Assembly (NCBI GenBank): GCA_008921705.1
Contig: VFFE01009205.1
Span: 4,357,821-4,421,820, forward strand
DNA: 64,000 nucleotides
DNA from: Burhinus oedicnemus
Taxonomy: Eukaryota > Chordata > Aves > Charadriiformes > Burhinidae
Direction of reading: 5' to 3'
The notes beneath the pieces are model-generated. The model ran no database searches. It was not told where the DNA came from and saw only the letters and a list, made by a program, of their open reading frames with translations. Position numbers and translations under genes: made by a program. Positions 50,441 to 63,027 of the stretch are shown here, in pieces. Every line of letters starts with the position of its first letter. Position 1 is the first letter of the stretch.

Positions 50441-53400
50441 ATGGAGCAAAAATGTTAATATTATTAATTGTTCAGATATTTTATCAACAACTAGAAAAAA
50501 TTACTTGTCCTGAACAGACTAATCCCTTCCTCAGTGACGACAGGTGATGTGATCGAAGATCAACAACGAGAATCATTGTATATGATGAATGTTTTAAAAA
50601 GGAATCTGGGGAAGTAATTAGAGGCTGTTTTACAAGTAACATGCAGGTGGCACATACACTTATTGTTAGAACATATGTAATATATTTGATGGCCTGTGTC
50701 CTTTTTTGTCATGTTGTAGGGTATATAGTGCAAAACCATGCTTGAGTTAACCATTTTTCGCTGTTGAACAACAACAACTTAAACCAGTATCTGTGCTGAA
50801 GAAATAAAAGGACTTGTGAGTCAGACAACTTTGTGTATAATAAATTCAGCACATTAAATCTGGCAGCAGCAGATCACAAGAAGCAGAATTCCCACAGAGA
50901 TGCAGAAAGATGCTCCATGTGAGTTTTTGCTGATCTTCTCACTCGGTGATGAAAAGAAATTGCTCAGCTCTATTTTAACCCTGAATATTCTAATTTCCAT
51001 AACAAAATATTGGCAACTCCTTTATATAATCTTTATCCTGTGATATCAAGATTATTTATCCAAAATGAATGCCTGCCAGGCTGATGTAACACTCATAAGA
51101 TTATGGGCTTCCATGAGATTCATTGTTTTTCATCTTTTACTCTACTCTCTGTAAAAATATTGATTTTTTTCCTGTACGCTGATATATTCTAAGTATTTAC
51201 TAGGAATTCAACTGCTAGCATGTTAGTCTTCCTTTTCTATCTCTACAGTGGTTTAAAAGGTCTATAACACGCTTTAACACATCCTATTTAATTAGTGCAA
51301 TTTTTATCACTTTAAAATAGAATTTCATCGTGAAATGGACGGGGTTCAAAAGTTCATGAGAATATGCATTGGAAAATGAGATTTTGACTTATAAAAGTGT
51401 ATCAAAGAGCATGATTTGTACAAAGTTTTTGAGTCTAAGGTGCGCGAACTCCAAAAAGCTGGGTTGGGATATGTTACCAGCTCAAGTAGTGAAAGTATGC
51501 AGCCTCTTGTACTCAAGCAAGAAGAATGAAGACATTGTTTTTCTATATCACTATAAACAGGGAATCTACTTGAAGAAGGAATAAATGATTTCTAATGGTT
51601 ATCAGACCTCATCAAGGTAAATCAAGTTTGTTAATGTCAGCTAGTCAGATCTTGGTCCCAGTAGATCTAATGAAGATCCAGAGTAATTTATTTGACCTCA
51701 GAAAAGACTGGCATTCTTTTATCTTCCTTAATGAATCTGAAAATTATGAGAATTTTATGTTTGGAAACTATTTCAAGGGACTATATACAAAGTATAATAT
51801 GGATAATAATCCTGGTTTTATACTCCCTTCCCAAGCATTTGCTTTTTTGTGGTTGTTGGAGATGAGATAAATACCTACATGTTTGCATTTGAATATCTTT
51901 TTTCATTTGAATATTTGTTCTTTTGTTTTTATGCAATGCAGGACAAAATTCGATGATCACTTAAAACTGTGAACATTTTACAAAAAAACTAGTACAGGTA
52001 CCAGTTCCATTTTTGCTACCAGTTACCATATGTAAGAAACAACCTAGCTGTTTCTAATGTCATGAATTTAATTAACAATTGGCATTTGACAACTGCCAAA
52101 AAGAAAACCAGTGATACAGAATTCAAGGGAAAAGCTAAGTAGCCATTTTCTCCCCGCCAAGTTTTTGTTTTGAATACTATTGCTCCTCTAGTAAGGTTGT
52201 TCCTAAGAAATATGCTAAGATTAATGGCCATGATATAGGAAATTCTTGCATGACACATCTACTCATACATAGGTCTATGTTTAGCGGAAAGAAGGATTTA
52301 AGATATTAAAGTAGCAGAATCATAATGTGCACTTGATTACTACACAGTTAAGTACTGTCTTGAAAAAGAGTGAAGAGACCGGGGATAAATAGAAGAGTGT
52401 GTAGCCATTTTGCTTGGAAGAGCTTTTGCAGATAAATACTATATGTAACCTAATGCATTCCTTATTTTTTTTTTCTCCAAGTGTTCTCAAGATGTTCATA
52501 CCAGATTAATCTCTGCCTCAACAACATGTGAATTCGCATTAGAGGAAAAGTTGAGTTTTCTCTGAGAGAGAGAAATTGCCTTTCATTATCTGTTCAATTT
52601 GATAGATTTTTTTTTTTTCAATTGGAGCTCCTGTAATACAATTGGAAAACCATGTAAACTACTGTATTTGGTGGATTACAACACAACTATGATGACATGT
52701 AATTGATCAGGAAGTTTGTGTAGGGAAGCTAATTATTGTAGGCCAAAAATGTATAATAGTTTTATCTGTATACTCTTGTTTCTTCAAATGGGCTATCAAT
52801 GAACATAATAGGCAGTGAAAAACAACATTCCAGTGACTTTTCTTCAGAATATTTTGGTATACCTGAATCCAGCTGCCATCTCTGATGTTAAAATCACATA
52901 ATATGCTGTTTGTATGCACAATCTTATGTGTACGTATGAATTTTATTAGAATTTTAAAGAGAACTCTGATTGGAATATATTCATTAGCTATTTTCTTAAT
53001 AGATATATTTCTCTGTACTAATACTCAAAATCTTTTTGGTTTTGATGAGAAATTATGTACATATTAGCAATTCAGTTTGTGATTGAACTACACAAATTGT
53101 CAGATACTCACAAACTATTCCAGTTTATCTACAGCTACAGAACTATTCGGGAAGCATTTTTTCCCAAATTATCTATAGACCAAGAGTTAATTGTTGATGA
53201 TATTCATAAGCAACTGTCATTGTGTACCAAATCAGCAAAATTTAAGTGGTTAACAAACCCACCAAACTCCTTAGTTATATGTGTAAAACTGTACAGTAGA
53301 CTCACTTTTACCAAACCAATTCTTAAGCCTCTTAATTTCTTCTTTGCAAGAGAAGAACTTCTACCCTCACAGCAGACCTGTGTGCTTGTTACTTGTCTCT

Positions 53401-56400
53401 CTCCTATGCCTGTCTGAAATTTACAGCTCAGCCATGCCTGAGCCTAAATTCTTTGAAAGGCCTAAAATTGACAGCTCTGCTTGGAACACACGTAATACTG
53501 ACAATGCAGATCCTTACAAAAAAAATCCTACTGAGATTGATGCTTCCCAGCCTTAATAGGATAAACCCAAGAATCTTGGATTTACCAGCTCCCTTGAGGA
53601 AGTTCAGACCCTTCTGTTCTGCAAGGCTGCCCTTCAACCAACCATTAGGCAAGGACCACCCCATCTCTGGTTTTGCAGTCAGGTTGTTAAATAACAAGGG
53701 GTTTAATATTCATAGTCCCTTTTTGTAAGACTATTTCTGCAGTTAGCCAATGGCTGTTAATATCTAAAGCAAAAGTAAGGCTCGGAATAGAAGTCTGACT
53801 ATTCCAGTGTTAGAGTCTTAACCAATGGAACTTCATGTCATGTATGTTAGCTTTTCTCTTTTAGGCCCATTTGAAATAGGTGAGGAAATAAGCTACTTGG
53901 CAAAGCATATGTTTAAGATAAGGACTCAAATATTTAACTCCTATCCAGCCACCTGCAACATTTTTTTTTTATACCTATAATTCTTCTTGCTGTTTTGAAG
54001 CAAGAAATTCTTTTGTTTCACAAGATTTCCTAATCTCTGTACTTAAAAGCATGTCCTGAATTGTGTGAACTCTGGAGAAAAGGAACAGGCTTTGAACACA
54101 ATACTTGCAAATTGTTGCAGAACCATCTCCACTGGAGGCACTAGGAATAACCATATAAATGATGAAACTGCAGATTCAATCTTGAAGCTCGTTAAACATA
54201 CACAGATGTCCTGCTTATAGAAGGAAGCTGAATGATAAATAACTCTCTCTGCCTGAAAGAATACAAGAATATAAAGGGATTTGTAATTTAAAAGAAGAGA
54301 GAATAGAAAGAAAAGCGTGAGAGAAGCAAAGAAAACACATAATTTTGTGTTAAGCAAAAAGCCCATGGTTGCATGTAATTTAAACACAATTTGTTCAATT
54401 CGGTCTGATTAGTGATTTTAATAATTATTTTAGGCTCACACACAACATCTGTAAGTACTTTTTTCTTCATAAGAATGTGCACTCTGCATCTGTTTGAATA
54501 AGATTAAACTTTATTAGCCTTCTAATAAACTGTGTTAACCTTATCCATCATTTGAAATATATAGCCATGTTAATAATTATAACATCAAATATGATTATAT
54601 CCTCACATTGAGTCATTAATACAGGATTTTGTAAGAGGCTTTAGTGCTTCTTCAAAGCATGGTTTCATGGCACTGGGGAGCTCCATTTTTTAATCCACAG
54701 ATGGCCAAGGCCAAGTTTGTTTTCCCAACTAACGTAGTTGAAAACTTCCTCTGGAAAGTTCCTGATTTGTTCCTGCAAGAAATACCCACAAATTGATTTG
54801 GATTTTTCAATTACCTAAAGGCAAATAACAACAGCAAAGAAGTCATATAACACAGCAACCCGCAATAAGTAGTTTTGATGATCTGATGGTTTAGGTTTTA
54901 TGGAACAAAGATAGCTGAACACTCAATCTGTAAGAGCCCATGGCATATGACCACACAAATACTGTTATCAGATTCATCTCAGAAAGATGAATTCCAGAAT
55001 GTACTGAATACTGTCAGCATTTTACAATGATTTAGAATATTTGAAGATTTAAATAATTTGGAATCCAGACTCCAAAACAGTCAAATATCAATTTTAGATT
55101 ATTTCTAATATAGTGTTCTAGGCTCCAGCCTTCCTTACAAATGCTGAAGAATCTGAATAGCTCAATTAAAATGAAAAGAATTCTCTATTTTACTAATACT
55201 GAGCAGTTGATTAAGTTCTTTCTAATTCTTTCTTGTAAAAAGGTCTAGAGCAGAGGTTATACAATTTGTGGTTCATATTGCCTGCAAACATGTATCACAG
55301 AGTTTGGATCTGATCATTTTTTTAGAAGTTTTAGTGTTGGATAGACAGTGGATATATTTCAGCATGGAACCATCTTTGCTGAGGAAGTATAACTGCAGTC
55401 AACAATACTTTACCTTTTTTCCCCCCACTTTCTGAATATTTTTTACTTCTTCAAATATGTTTATAATATGTCTTTATTTCCATAAATATTTCAGTTAGTA
55501 AGTACAACTTAAACAGCAAATTTCATTTACTCACTCATTTCCTTGACAAGTTTAATCATTAGTGCAGTACAGTATATAAATTCTTATACTCTGCTTAATT
55601 CTGTTATTCTCCTAAGCTATACTTATGAAATGAATCTTTTGTTCTTATGCTATAAACCAGATTTCAATATGCTACATGCTCTCGTTATGAATGCTCCTTT
55701 AAAGCTTACCATGAAAAAAGGTCTGAAGAGAAAGAGTTGTTCTTATGTGATGCATTTGCCTCTTTATTCCTTTGTCACCACTTAGATTTAACTGGATGTA
55801 CATCTACTTTCATTTGTTTTCTTTGTTTTTTTCAGGTGTGAATGATAACATAACTGTAAAATGATGAAAACAATCCTGTTTTCCTTGTAAGGATTTTAGC
55901 TTATTAAACCCATGTATTACCCTACTAACTCAGGGGCACCCCTTGTCTTTCAAAAGCTAGGGCTTTCTCTCATGGCTCCCATTGTCTTCAGTGAAAGCCT
56001 GAGGCTGCAGTTTAAACTCTGGCCTTCACACTGTGTAGTAACTCCAAATCAACCAACTGAGTGCAAACACTAGCTGCAAACATGTATTTACGTGGAGGTA
56101 GAAAGAACCCACTGAGGCTAAGAAAAGGGATAATGCCAGTGTCCGGTGAGGTGATTTGTAGTGACACAAGCTCAACTAGGCAACACTTGTTATTATATAT
56201 ACAACAGGGTGGCATTTATTTGGCTTTCACTTTGATGAATCATAGCTCTAAAGAAAATCTCAGTGAATCAGTGACGCCTGCATAAGATAAAGAAATAATA
56301 TTCCCCTTCATAGTAAAAGAAAAGGTAACATGTGGCAAACATTTTGGGAAGTCACTATAGAATCTCTGAAGCAGTAGCAAAAATTGTTTATCACGTCGTG

Positions 56401-57328
56401 TTATTTGCTTGTGGCCTGACGCATTCCCAGCCTTTAATTGCATGCTGAAATGTCAACCTCCACATGGCTAATGATCTGGATATTTAATAGTGATAACTAA
56501 CCCAGGCTTTATAGCAGTGTAACTGCATTGACCTTAATAGTCCTAACTTTTAGCCTATGAAGACCAAATTCTGAGTTAATGAATGGTAAACGAAATACTG
56601 AAATGATGTTAAGTGCACTGATTTGGGGTACTAACACTGAGTCAATAAAAGGAAGAAAATGGTATTGTACCACACCTTCCTCCCAACTGTTTCCTGAGCA
56701 CGCAACCTATGGAAAAGACATCCTAAATTTGCATGCTTACACCCTTGGTTTTGTATCACAAGAGTTTCCCAGTTAGCAGTATTTAAGAACATGTTCATGT
56801 TTAGAAAACTCAATTATATTCACTGACAACCGGCTCATAAAAACTGTATTTAATTGATTGTCTAGAGCAAAAGCAAGGGCAGTTATAGTTAACTTCTTTT
56901 AAAGACTGTCTTGAGATCTGTGCTTGAAAACACTATATAAAAATGGGTGGTAAAAAGAGAGTAATATTAATATTTTGTTATTATGGCTCTTTTTTGAAGA
57001 TGATACAAGTAAATTAAATATCTAGAGTGGGAATATGTTTGCAGTAAATTAATGACAGCTTTATTTTACCACTCAAAGTCCAATTCCGGATGAGTGCCAG
57101 TGTGAGAGGAGTAGATTAGTTAATGTAGTAGAGGTTAAAAAACCCAGTAGACTGAATCTGTGCAAGGGTGACATGACTGAATGTGACAGAAGAGCTTACT
57201 AATATATACAGGTGATTAAATACATTGGCAAAAACACACTATTAGTGTTATATTGTCTCCTGCTATCACAGAAAATATTTCTTTTTTCCTATGATTTATG
57301 ACCTGTAGTTTAACTCATGCTTGTTTAC
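50441..57328. other. 6.9 kb of unique DNA, no gene seen
   Basis: No gene could be supported. Open frames crowd 53055-53730 in several frames and both strands (up to 120 codons), with no shared domain or recognisable retroviral motif. A hAT-like terminal motif lies near 55251. T runs lie at 52606-52618 and 53961-53970. If the minus-strand candidate exons are real, all of this is intron. Confidence 0.45.
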
Positions 57329-57457
57329 CTGAGTTCCCTGAGTCCTTGGATGGAGAAAGGAATTATGAGAAAAGATATCACTCGCTATTTTCTGAATATG
57401 GCACAATTGATCCAACATGTTAATGGTTTGCTCAAGGAAAGGAAGTGGTGAAAGTTT
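57329..57457 (-). CDS. Candidate internal coding exon, unidentified gene
   Basis: On the minus strand a strong acceptor, CACCTGTTTCTCCTGCCAG, precedes 129 bases (43 codons) that are open in phase 0. They end at a strong donor, CTCAG followed by GTAAAC. The peptide begins KLSPLPFLEQTINMLDQLCH, continues IQKIASDIFSHNSFL and ends HPRTQGTQ; it looks helical in its first half. Both borders are in phase 0, so the exon would join in frame to 47339-47440. The open frame runs past both splice sites (57296-57562), so openness itself adds little. I do not recognise a family. Decoy exons with sites this good occur by chance in tens of kilobases of intron, so this stays a candidate. Confidence 0.25.
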
Positions 57458-60400
57458 CTGGCAGGAGAAACAGGTGTGTGTGTGACAAAAATTTTTTACA
57501 TAGGAATTTTTGTGCACTGCTAAAACCAAGTGAGTTTTGATGTTTTGAAGGGAGAAAAGCATAAAGGTTCTGTAAGAAAGGCTGAGTTGACATAGGTTAC
57601 AATGATCTTTCAGAGTTCATAATCTGCTTTTTCCTCTACGTTTTAAAAAATGCCTTTGAGGGATTAAGGAGCTGCTGAATGCAATGTAAATCTGTGAACA
57701 CAGATAATGTGAATGGCAACTGCAAAGTCTGCTACTCTGCTAATTAAAGAACACCTGGAAGTGATTTTTGTAAATTGTGATGGGAAATAGTGTTTTAGTA
57801 CAAATTCTTGTTCGAAATGCATTTTTATTTCTGTGGTATACTTGCATATCCTGAAAAATTGTCTGTTGTGGTTTTTTATCACTCCAAATACTGAAGACAA
57901 TACAGAATAAAGAAAATACTTTTCATTTTCTGCTGTAGTTGGATAGACCCTGCCATCTTTTTGTTGTAAACAGAATTCAAAATGAAGTGTAGATATCTTA
58001 AGTCATTTGTATTTTCACTATTACTTTCTCCAATTCATAAATTAGATCTTGACTCTGGAAAGACTTGTATATAGTTTTAGTCACTGAAGTCAACAAAATT
58101 GACAAATATAAAAGTAAGCAAGTGTGAGTCTTGGCAAAAATGAGACATCACTCCATAGGTTAATTCTCATTTGATGTGGTTTGCTGCAGTGTTCTGTTGG
58201 GGTTTTTAATTGTTCTTCACAAGATTTTCATAGTTTAAAAAACAATTTTTGTTGACCTACTGTGTCCCTTTTTGAAGGCTGGTAATCAGATAAAATTTGT
58301 CTTCTTTTCTATAACATTAGGCATCAAACTCCTAGTGGAAAAAAAAATTGATTAGGTAAGTATTTGCCCTGTTTTTTGAGTGGCAATAACGTCCTTCCAG
58401 TAGCTCAGGGAAATGCCTTACACACAGCATTTGGAGTAATTCTCTTGCTTTATGCATAGTCTAAACAATGTGTCTGTTAGACTGGAAAGGCAGCTGGATG
58501 TCTCCAGAAGATCTGTAAGCAGTACTGATTTTTTTCCCAAACATTTTCCAACAGCAATTGCGCTGTTGAAAAGATTTTCCTCAGACAATGTTTTTTGAGT
58601 GTTTAGTGTTTCAAAACAGTTGGAAAAAATCTGATTTTTTTTCTCTCTCCATTAGTCCTGTTCTTTTATGCTAGAAAGAAAGTGGGAAAATACTTTTGCT
58701 TCCCTCAGAAATGTGTTAAAGTCTAAATAAATACCCAGTTTACTAAATAAGTGCAGGCAATACGGTATGTTTCAAGGTGAAAGTAAAAAGGTCTGACAAT
58801 TCTAAACATTTTCCAAAATAAAAACTATCTCTATAGGTATAAAAGTTCAATATTTAAAAGAAATGAGTATCTGAAAAAATTCCAATGTTTTGTTTTTTAA
58901 ATAAATAGTGAGCCGATAAAGCAGGATGTGCATTTAAAATGGAGATACAACAGGAAATGGTTTGGGCCCTGAAATTTGGTGATGAGATTTCCTTTTGTGA
59001 AGCGACAAAAGATCATTTTCAATTGCAGTATGTAAGGAGATTTCAAAAGTCAGGGAACTCATCAGCTGGAAGTCAGTGATACACAGCTTCTCTTGTATAG
59101 CTTTCTCAAAAACAAGTGTGAGATGTCATTCCAGTTCCATTCATAAATAGGAATTCCCTGATTTTAGCCTTCTTGTATCTGTTTTAAGACCAAAAAGTGA
59201 GCAACATACACCAAAGGCAATGTTATTGCATGTATATTGCAATTTGGAATATTCCTTTAAAGTAAGCATAACAGAAAATCTTTTCTGTTGATTTGCATAT
59301 TTCTATTTATTAATAGAACTATGAAAAATTTGCATGCAATATTTCACTCTTACTTTTTAGACTTCGGAATTTGAAAAAAGGATCTCACTATAGTGCCGTA
59401 TTTGTCCTATAATAATGAAAGGTAACCGGCAGGCTCTGAGGGCTGCTGCTTGCCTGCTTCTCCTTTCTTGTTTCCTCTGTCAGCACTAGGACAGTCCAGC
59501 TTTGGGACTGTAAGATTTCATTGAATAACTTTATTTTTAGTATGTAAGAGAAGGTCCTATATTTCAGCTTTTCGTTTGTCACATTTAACACTATTTCTTA
59601 ACTGTGCCTGTGACAATGGCAGTATTTCTGCCCATGTCTTCCTTTTCATTGCCAAAATTAAGCTGTCTGTGGTTAGACAGAAAAGTAGTAACTCTTGAGG
59701 GAGAAAGACATGGAGTGTGGGGGAACCTGAACATTTGTGACCCTGGAATCAGAGAGCCTTACCATTTCCTTTGGAAGATAAGCCTCTGAGGAAAACTTTG
59801 GCAGTGAAATACTCTACTAAATGGCTTAGACAAAAGTTTTGCAAGATTCGTGCTTCTTATTAGTGTCATGATAAAACTGATGAGAACTTGATACTTGAGC
59901 TCAGTTGTGTGGAAGGATGACTTGTATTGAAATATTTTTATTCTATTGCACTTGATTTTTATTTGTTCTCTGTTAGAATGCAAGCCAAAAGATCCTCTCA
60001 CCTGCTGTAATATGCAGCATATGATGTATATCACAAATCTGAAGTGATCCTAGGGGAGTAAGGATTTTCCAGTAACTTAATATATTTGGAGTGATGGAGG
60101 GGAGAGGAAAGGTATTGGGTGGCATGGGGAGGGGTTTTAGGAAAGGTCTGGAGAGCTGCCTTTCTTCCATAAATATATTTTTCTTAGGTATTGCTAGACT
60201 CTGAACTTTTCCAATAACAATATTAATGGGGTGCTGTGCAGTTCACCACCTAAGTTGACTGTATTTATTCTTGTATAATTCACAGAAAGGACCTCATGGT
60301 CCTTCTTGCAGTGAAATAAACCTGCACTCTGACGCTCTCTTGCATCTCCTTCTGGTATATTCACATCTGGAGCAGTTTTGCAATTAAATAATCATCTTCC

Positions 60401-62940
60401 ATTAAGATACAAGTTTTGATTCCATCATTATCTGAAATTAATTAACTTAAGAGACTTTTAATTGTTATATTCATCAAACTCCAGGATCATTATGTTTTTC
60501 TTGATCCTTAAAATTGCCTTTGTCTTAATTGTCAAGCCGAAATTTCAAAGCAGGGCTGTACAGTTCTTGGTAAAACTTGAACTTTAACTATGAAATCATT
60601 TTATGATGTGCTGGTTCTCCTCGTTCTGGTTTAGGTAGGATTTGTTTTAGAAATGGCTTTTAAGGACACTTGCTATCTTTAAATGATGAGACCCCTTCTA
60701 TTTTTTCCCCCAATCTTTATAATTTTTCTTCTCATGTAATGCAGGAAAGCGTCAATTTCAGTCCCACTTTCTCAGTATGTCATTATTTTTTTTAATCTGC
60801 ATGTGTGTTTCTAAGATCATTTTGCATTCTGTCTAAGCCATAATATGTCGATCGGAGCATCCAACAGAAGGGCAGAATTACTGGCGGGTGCTGAATTTGG
60901 TTAATAAGAAAATTGGAAGAAGTTAAAATGGCTGAAAAAATGCTCCAATTTTAGGCATAGTAATGAAAAGGAAAATAGGATCATATGAAGGGAGGTGCAG
61001 AACAAAAGAAAAACTGGCACAAGAAGTTCGCAGACCATGGGATGTGTGTGGAGGAACGTAAATGAGTGAAGACAGGATGTGGGTGAATTAGGCCTGTGCC
61101 TTGATACGCATTGTAAAAAATGTGGCTTTTTTAAGAGAAGAGCTGAAGAGAATTCTGAGAGCTAGGATGACTATCAGACTGGAGGGCATTTTTGGACTTG
61201 TTCCTTTCCATAGTGTACTAATGATCTTTTATGAGACTTTACTCTAGAGCCTGTTTTTCAACCTAACTTTTGTCCAAATTGTTTGACCCCTAAAGTTGGA
61301 GACACTGCAGATGGAAAAAAAAATTTTTTTTCTTGTCAACTGTTACAGTAGGATCACCAAAGAAAGTACGGAAATGTGACCAGAAAACTCAACACTTTTT
61401 TGACACCAGTGGGAGAAGATGCAGGATTTTTTTCCTCAGTTTAGCTTGTTACTAGTAGCATCTACTCTGTTTCCCTGTATTAGTCTGTTCCCCGATGTTA
61501 CTCATGCTACTTGTCCTTGGTGTTCAAAAATAATCTGCACAGATGCTGAGAGCTGAACTAAAAATATTTAATAAGAGTTTGTAATATTGGTATCTGCATC
61601 TGCTGCCGCCTTTTGTTCTGCCTGTCTATTTTTGTCTATCTGATACTTGCCTCAGTCCTTGTCTTTTTATACAGTGTAATACATGTATATGATTCTTAAT
61701 GTATGGGTACCAGGTACAATTGCTTTCTGATTGGTATTTGATTATTTAAGATCTAATAAGATCTTGGATAGTAAGAGAAGGGGAACAGTCATTGTACGTT
61801 TATGACTCCATATGAACACTACATCCAGCACAGGTTGTGGAGCATTCAGCAGCTGGTGAGAGAACCACTATATTCCTGTCATGGTGATCTCAGAGCTATG
61901 TCTGGATGCAGCTTGTGCACCTTTGTGTAGCCATTACTTCTGCTTAGTCTAGAAATCATACAAATCCATAGCAATGCACTCATCTTTTAGATTCACATTA
62001 AATATCTATGACCTATTGATGTTTTTTCCTTTCTCCCTGTCCTGTCCCGTTCAATGTAATCTGACTCTCACAGGCCCATTAACTTCACTGCTGAGCATGT
62101 TCCCCTCACTAGACAAAAGCCTCTCTACAGAAAAGAGGAAGATTGAACGGCAAGTACTTCTTTGAAGTGAATCAGTCTGTGTTCATCAGGTGACTTTACT
62201 GCTGAAACTTGAATAGCAACAGGTGAATTACTGAGAAGATTGGTGGACCCTGTGGGTTAAATAAGGTTATCAGTGAATGGAAGTTTTATCAAGGAGCACT
62301 GTGAGTTAAGTGTCTTCTCTCTGAGTCTGAACCTGAAAGGTCAAAGAGAGAAGTTCTGTAGAGCTCAGGTATGGCACTCAAGAAGGACACTGGTTAACAG
62401 CATCAAATTAGCAGGGAAGGAGATGTAATGCAGACATAGCCGGTACTTTAGAGCTTTGACTGGAAGGCATCGCAGCCTGCGACGCATTTTGATAAAAATG
62501 GTTTTGGTGTAATGAAAGGGGAAGTGCAATGCCAACTACTATAAAAAGAATTGAGAGCTGCAGAAAACTATTTAAAATGTTTGTTATTCTGTTCATGGCT
62601 AACGCCAACCACACCTTTCTTGTATAAATGTTGTAGACAAAGAGGAACGTTTACTATTTGTCAGCAGTACCTGTAAGCAAGTACTGAACAGAGGACAGAA
62701 GATAGTTAATGTGCATGCTTATTGAGTCAGTGAAGTTCTGCCTCTTCCAGACAGTATTTCTACTGTCCAAGCCAAATGAAGATAAAATCTATGGATCTAC
62801 ATAAATCATTTTAATTCTTCCCTTGAGAGCAAACTGTTATATAAAAAGAAGACTTGATCAGAACTGCATTATGGAATGTTGGCTTTGTTCTAGCAAAACA
62901 CAGGTTCTTTTTTTTTACTATGGCAATTATTCTGCACTTT
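57458..62940. other. Unique DNA, no firm gene
   Basis: A 48-bp minus-strand segment at 60002-60049 has a good acceptor (CCTTACTCCCCTAG) and a strong donor (CAGCAG then GTGAGA). It is open in phase 0 and is the weakest of the three candidate exons. An A9T8 run, intrinsically curved DNA, lies at 61315-61331. Other open frames (59388-59591, 59759-60034, 61974-62165) have no motif. Confidence 0.45.
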
Positions 62941-63027
62941 GGTCTTTTTGTGGTTTGGTGTGTTGTGTTGGTTTTTGTTGGTTTTATTTTGTTTGTTTGT
63001 TTGTGTTTGTTTTTGTTGGTTTTTTTA
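62941..63027 (+). repeat. GT/GTTT-rich low-complexity tract
   Basis: The plus strand consists almost entirely of G and T, with a (GTTT)n core at about 62988-63016. Three overlapping plus frames here read as V/F/L/C-rich protein, and the minus strand as N/K/T-rich. All are products of the repeat. No element body was found beside it. Confidence 0.85.
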
